The position numbers and the translations under genes were made by a program. Below are positions 58,890 to 64,000 of a DNA stretch of 64,000 bases, piece by piece. How positions within the stretch are numbered: position 1 is the stretch's first letter; each line of letters begins with the position of its first letter. The stretch spans positions 4,376,001 through 4,440,000 of the forward strand of contig JAJEKV010000073.1 of NCBI GenBank assembly GCA_021234155.1, read 5' to 3'. The stretch comes from Isoetes taiwanensis. Lineage: Eukaryota > Streptophyta > Lycopodiopsida > Isoetales > Isoetaceae. The notes beneath the pieces were generated by a model. The model was not told the DNA's origin and did not search any database. It saw only the letters and a program-made list of their open reading frames with translations.

Positions 58890-59430
58890 TTGCATATAAA
58901 TGTCTTTTTGGTGATGTAACTCCATGGTCACCCTTAAGGATAGCATTCTCACCCACGAGCCTATGGATAGATATCCTTCCACCGTCATGCCTTCGTTGTT
59001 TTATAAGTGATAAACTGCAAAAGCAATGTAGGAGTACTAGAAGCAATGATGGATGCAACCAGAGATACAGATCAGGCATTCGATCGTAAGAATGAATGGC
59101 AGGGAGCAATACGATGAATGGGCAAAGCTGAAAAGTAGGAAAACTTCAGAATGAAAATTTGGTAAGTAAGAACATGGCATGTAACGTACGTTTGCTTGTC
59201 CGCACATCGCCTCGCCATTGTCGCTTAACTCTATGCTCGTTCCTCATTGATGCTATAACATACTCACCCATGAACCTATGGAGACATAACCTCCCACTTC
59301 TTGACCTTGAGTGTTCTATAAATCGGTTAAAACCACAGACACATGAAGAGTGAAGGCGGAGAGGATGCACGTAGCGGCGCTAGAATGAACAAAAGAAATC
59401 TTGGCGCCAAAATTTGGTAAGATGGTTGGT
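58890..59430. repeat. Diverged direct duplication, ~240 bp
   Basis: 58915-59165 and 59225-59425 share CTCACCCA(C/T)GA(G/A)CCTATGGA, CC(T/A)CC..C.T....CCTT/TGTTTATAA and AAAATTTGGTAAG in the same order. No coding domain. Confidence 0.5.
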
Positions 59431-59854
59431 GCATGTGGGCATGTGCATAGTAGGCGGAAAAAGTTGCCATCATTTTAGTCCGCGATATGATTTTTGAAAA
59501 ATGCGGGCCATCAATGAATGCACAAACATGTCCTATGAAATTCCGCCATGTGGATGCCAAGTAAGCCTGCTCCTTCCTCTACTTGCCAACTAATACTGAT
59601 TTTGGTAAAAAATGCGCAAACCTCATTGGTCGCGAGAAACATGACGTGGAATTCTAGCATCCAAGTTATGGGCCATTTTGAGATCCCTAATCCGCCTTAA
59701 TGTATGTTGCCCTTTTGGACTCTTGTACACGTTCTTTTTGTAACTTTTACTAAATTCCTGGAGCCAAACTACCATTAACATATTGTTCAGATTATGAAAT
59801 GACCATTAACATATTGAATTTTTGTTTTGCAATGTGAAATGCTTATTAACAGGT

Positions 59855-59938
59855 TTTGTTATGTTAAAAACTAACATAACAAACTTTGGTGCGAAAATGT
59901 TTTTAAAAAATTCTGTTATGTTAGTGGATAACATAACA
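59855..59938. repeat. Two adjacent short palindromes (TGTTATGTTA)
   Basis: TTTGTTATGTTA pairs with TAACATAACAAA across a 5-nt loop (59855-59883). TGTTATGTTA pairs with TAACATAACA across 5 nt (59914-59938). Partial copies follow to 60035. Possibly ends of a small fold-back element. Confidence 0.75.
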
Positions 59939-60332
59939 AATCCCATGTTTGAAACTTCTTTTAAGAGAATTTGTAATTTTAGTAATTGACATAACAAGTG
60001 GCGTGAAAGCTCGACAAAAATAACCTTAATTTATCATAACAAACAATTGGTTCTTTAAAATTTAGTTTAATTTAACCCCATGGTCTGAAGGTACCCTATA
60101 TCCTTGTCGTTGTTTAGAAGCTAAGCTTTTCTATGATGCAAAGCTAAACCTACCATGGTTCTGGAGAAATACTGCATTTCGGTAAACTATCTGCAACCTA
60201 CGAACGCCTCCGGTCTTTTCATTCCATAGGTGCAATGGATTCAAAGAATGACTAGAAGTTTATAATTTCAATACATCAGAAGACACAGGCTGACCCTATG
60301 CGACCAGTGATCTCCGTGAACAGCAACCTCTG

Positions 60333-60440
60333 CAACCATTGCCGCCGTGCTCGAACTATAACCATCATTAAAAGTGACCTACAACCAGTGCCGCCGTGCT
60401 CGAACTATAACCAGCATTAAGTGACCTACATAGGTCACTT
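60333..60440 (+). repeat. 49-bp tandem repeat ending in a palindrome
   Basis: CAACCA(T/G)TGCCGCCGTGC and following bases repeat at 60333 and 60382. The end AAGTGACCTA-CA-TAGGTCACTT (60419-60440) is a perfect inverted repeat. Confidence 0.85.
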
Positions 60441-60638
60441 TAATTTTCAGTTCATTTTTTTTATTTTGGGTTAACTTTATGTTAAATTTCGTACTAAGCT
60501 AAAGTGGTCTGAAGACTGTTTGGGTTAGGGATTTTAGGTTAGTAAAATTAACGGAATACTAATTATGTAACTTAACTTGTGGCGTGAACCTAGAAACTGC
60601 TAAAATCTTAACCCAATCCTAACTTAATGGTTGGTGCA

Positions 60639-60700
60639 AAGGTACCCTAATCCTAATATCTCCCCGGTCCGAAGGTACCCTAATCCTAATATCTCCCCCG
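60639..60700 (+). repeat. 33-bp direct repeat
   Basis: GGTACCCTAATCCTAATATC occurs at 60641 and 60674. Confidence 0.9.
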
Positions 60701-61314
60701 TCCTGGAAAATCAGGTGTTTGCTGCCTTTTCTAGCTCGGATCCTCCTTTTCAAGCTTTCAAGCATAAGGAAGGAAGGTGTATTTTTACGTCGTAGCACTA
60801 GCCAGCATCCCTTAGGACATACGACGGCACATGGCATGTTCTTGAAATCCCCCTTCAAGGAGCACCGCCCCCTACAAGGATACCGGGGGCCACCAGGGGT
60901 AAAGGGAGAAAGGGACGCTGATATTCACAAATTAATTGCTTGTTTTACAACATTTGGCTTAGCAACCTAGTGGTTGAAGACATTGTCAATCGAAAACGTC
61001 GTATCCCTAAAGATTTCATTCATATGATTCTCCAGAAATGCTTGGGCAGCCCTGTTTACAAGGCACAATGCTCCTGTCATGTAATTGCCTGTAATGTTCT
61101 GTAAAGTCCTACTCCCTTTCCAAAATCCTAGTCAAAATGGTCTTCATGGTCTGCTTCTGGTTCCATTTCAGCTTCCGAAACTCTACCAGTGCTCAAAACA
61201 GCACTTACAAAATCAGACCCAGAGTTTACTTCTCTGCAACACGTGCTCAGATGTCCTTTGTATGCTGCAAAAGAGAAAAGAAGGATAAATCAGAGAAGGC
61301 ATAAAATATGTCTT

Positions 61315-63580
61315 TCAAAAACGGGATGCATTGACCACCTGGCTTTGTTTTAGGTTTGCTCTTGAAAATTCTGCAATCTTTGTGCATGCAGCTCGACACC
61401 GCTCCAAGCAAGAGAAGTATTCCTCAACTATATACAGAAATAGCAGGCTAATGATTCAACAGAAGAGCAGTTGGATCATTCTAGATCCTAAAGGTTAATG
61501 AACAGTAGTCTTACTAGACATGGCACCGTGGGTGATAGAAGCCACTAATCCCTGTTCAACAATTTCATTCCTCAACTGAGGTATGCAAGAAGAGTCATTT
61601 GGATATACAGCACAAACATGTGCCTGCATTGCCTGCAAGTATTGTACCACACAGTCAGAATTGATAGCTTAGGCAAACAATGGAGAATAAGACAATTGGT
61701 GGTCATGGCAGGAGCTGCTCTGACATTTGTCGACTAATGAAACTCCATACAAAATATTCCAAAAAGTTGTCTTGTAAATAAGACGACCGAGATGCCAAAC
61801 TGCACTCAGCTCATTGCATACGGTCAAACCGTACTGCAGCCACATTATATAAAGCAATAAATTTTGACGGGCTCTGAGGGGGTGCCCATTATAACTGCCG
61901 ACTATTCAGTAATCGTGGACTTTATCAAAAATTTTCTCTTTGGTGTGGTTTTATAGACATACGTGGTAAATTCCATCTTGGCATCATAAATAGTAGAATC
62001 AGCTAATAATTGTTCGGACACATCACAATCGCCAATGATGATATATTCTGATTTCACAATCGAATGCAATGTAGATCAACCTTTCTTTTCATATCTTGCC
62101 TAAATTTTGTTATCACATGCAAGCATAACCCCATAGAGAAGTTTAGATGTGAGCAGGGCCATGCATATGAACACTGCTTCAGACAGGCAAAACAGAGATA
62201 CATACTTGCTCTTCCATCTTTGTAGGGTCAAGATAGATCTCCCCAGTTCTGCTCACAGCACAGGCAACAGCCGCTGATTGAAAAACAAATTACGTTACAG
62301 GGGAAAAAAAAAAAAAAAAAAAAAAATCACAGAAAGAAATGAATCAAAGAATTGTATGTACAAACTAACTGGCGTAGGGGCACTCCTGCATCGACTAACG
62401 CTGCACATGCTGCATTAATTGCACATGGCAATATCTGGCAATTCACGATCATGGAAATCAGTTTCAATATAATGTTAGCAAGAAAATCAATTTATACTGT
62501 AAACACATTGGCGGATACAGCCCCATCATCATTGATAACCTGCAATCCACGCCTTATGTTCAGCAACGCAGTTGTAAAAAAACAAACAAAATCAGATATT
62601 CCAGTTAATAACTTCTTTAGATGCACAGATCTTTGAAAAGCACAGGCACCATAACAAGGAGAATCTTACGTATACTTGGAAAAATTAAAAAGTATAGATA
62701 GATAATGCAGGTGTTTCCTAAATTTCAAAAATACACAAAAACTTAGAAATTACAAGTTCTTTAATTATTGGGCACTAAAACCAAGTGGTAGATGACAAAT
62801 AACCAGAGACCTAATGCTGTCAGATAGTAAACTGGAAGGGAAACAGGATTATGGAACAACAACAGTATAGTCCTAAAACCTTAAGTGACATAACACTAAT
62901 GTTGGGGTTGGCACTTCCAGCATGGCATCTCATACTGCCTATTAAATTTTGGGCTTCATTATTAGGACAAAATCAACCTGCCCACTAGCAAGAATAATCT
63001 TTAGAAAGCTCCACTCATTCTAGTAAGCACAATCTGATGTAGAATGGGTGGAGATATAATGATACAATTAGAAGGAAAGATAAAGGGAATAATGAAACGA
63101 CTAAGTGCACCTCTCAGTGTAATCTCAAAAAGAAAACACATCTTTCAATAGAGTCATAATTTTGCTATGTTACTCCTTCGTTAATAGTAGGGGCAGCTTA
63201 AGATGAACCAGGATTCTGAGAAGAAGTCTGGAGCAGTTTTCCGAAAAGTAACAAAATAAAGCTACATCTGGGAGCAGTTTCTCTATCATATCATATCATC
63301 AGTTATGTCATCTCATCAGAATAGCTACACAACTTATTTATAGATTGCTTAGCTTAGTTTAATTCCACTCCTTCTGAGATCTACAGTCTCTTTGCTACTT
63401 CGTAATATGTAACAGATACGAATATATTCTCATTTATGTTCCATCCTCATGATAATGACATGTGCACAATATATCACACCTGAACTATGACTGAGATGCC
63501 AGTATTTGGATGCAAAGCCAAGAGTATGACACATTCGAGTGTTTGTCGCAACAATCGCTCAGCCTCTCTCTCTGCGTTCC
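61315..63580 (-). CDS. RRP46: Exosome subunit RRP46 (RNase PH-like), 3' exons; 5' exons outside or unfound
   Basis: Six exons, complement(join(61315..61427, 61515..61632, 62206..62273, 62362..62434, 62519..62539, 63480..63580)), all in phase with GT-AG borders. Together they give 163 residues: AEREAERLLRQTLECVILLA, HPNTGISVIVQ, VINDDGA (a 21-nt exon), ILPCAINAACAALVDAGVPL, RQLVSAVACAVSRTGEIYLD, PTKMEEQ, VASITHGAMS and EEYFSCLERCRAACTKIAEF. This is the C-terminal two thirds of RRP46/EXOSC5, a catalytically inert RNase PH-fold subunit of the RNA exosome ring in nucleus and cytoplasm. The first ~75 residues must lie further right; the next 420 bp hold no convincing exon. No lesion is seen in the exons, so the gene is probably functional. 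The donor at 62361 (GTACAT) is required by phase. Confidence 0.9.
62304..62326 (+). repeat. Poly(A) run in an RRP46 intron
   Basis: Homopolymer of 23 A on the plus strand (T on the coding strand), just upstream of the 62206-62273 exon acceptor, so it acts as part of the polypyrimidine tract region. Confidence 0.9.
62540..63479. other. Large RRP46 intron (940 bp)
   Basis: Lies between the 101-nt and 21-nt RRP46 exons. AT-rich; no other gene or element recognised. Confidence 0.7.
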
Positions 63581-64000
63581 CTATTTGCATTCCATCACAA
63601 AAATAAGAAATCAACCATACAAATCCATGCCAATGAGAAAGACTGCAGAATGCATAAAGAAACTGCAGAACAGCTTCTAGAGCATGCCTCAAAGCAGTTC
63701 TTCCAAAAAATCATCTTTTGATTTTAGCTTGAGGCTGAATGAAAATAACCAATGCCACTATACAAATGTCATATCTTGAACCCACATTCTGCAACAGAAA
63801 GAAGACTCAACACAGTGGTAACTTCAGAATTCATGGAAGTAGTGCGATTATGTGTGAGACAATACATGAGAATAAAACCTTGTGATTAGACGCACTTGTG
63901 ATTTGTAGCTCCAAGCACTCCAAAGCTCATTTACTAGGAGTACGCTCGTTCCATTAAGAGTATACCTCAACAAACACTCCAAAGAGCCTATATGGCCATT
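63581..64000 (-). other. Upstream intron of RRP46, to the window edge
   Basis: The phase of the 63480-63580 exon requires an upstream exon ending in the first base of a Gly, Arg or Trp codon. A weak candidate ends at a GT near 63753 but contains a stop, so no exon is called. Confidence 0.4.

Noticed and set aside
63741-63810. Candidate upstream RRP46 exon
   Set aside because: Phase would fit the next exon, but an in-frame stop and no similarity to the RRP46 N-terminus.

Overview
The window reads as nuclear DNA of a land plant. Spliced genes with GT-AG introns sit beside plant-specific families (ERD15 with a PAM2 motif, RBOH, BAHD acyltransferase, PLS-type PPR, NCL exchanger, TMK-type receptor kinase), and everything between them is decayed transposable elements. 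Only three host genes look functional over 64 kb. That gene density and the mix of Helitrons, two kinds of LINE and a DUF7869-type element suggest a large, repeat-rich genome, perhaps a fern or other non-flowering plant; the lineage is inference only.

Layout: 0.2-2.5 kb, dead Ty3/gypsy retrotransposon. 3.6-4.9 kb, complete five-exon RAD6/UBC2-type E2 gene (+). 5.8-6.4 kb, minus-strand array of tRNA-like (SINE-like) monomers. 6.7-11.2 kb, Helitron debris: a minus-strand helicase tail, an RPA-like OB-fold ORF and a plus-strand Rep/helicase relic. 11.8-14.2 kb, minus-strand unknown ORFs and an FCP1-like phosphatase fragment. 14.6-15.8 kb, a MITE-like element, a 300-bp hairpin and a direct repeat. 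17.0-19.8 kb, a broken DUF7869-type gene that may be a transposase. 20.1-22.9 kb, minus-strand fragments of TMK kinase, PPR and an unidentified gene. 23.0-26.1 kb, an element with long terminal inverted repeats holding an L1-type LINE fragment and the 3' end of a second LINE. 26.7-28.4 kb, relic of an ankyrin-RCC1 (IBtk-like) gene. 30.4-34.1 kb, a LINE with endonuclease and RT. 35.2-35.7 kb, complete ERD15-like gene (-). 37.1-38.5 kb, second 5'-truncated copy of that LINE. 38.5-40.1 kb, minus-strand poly(A)-tailed DUF4283 retroelement relic.

40.9-48.3 kb is a second, fuller Helitron relic split by a 3.37-kb element with 30-bp terminal inverted repeats; that insert carries an array of near-perfect GTATAAATTTATAC palindromes. 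Then come tRNA-like monomers, very long GA microsatellites, gene relics (NCL exchanger C-terminus at 51.7 kb, BAHD acyltransferase at 52.9 kb, RBOH N-terminus at 56.4 kb), a 193-bp satellite (57.2-58.0 kb) and, at the right edge, the minus-strand 3' exons of the exosome subunit gene RRP46.

The three intact-looking genes are unrelated housekeeping or stress genes (ubiquitin conjugation and DNA repair or chromatin; poly(A)-binding-protein-linked stress response; RNA decay). The rest is nested insertion and local tandem duplication. Decay is mostly by stops and frameshifts in otherwise recognisable domains.
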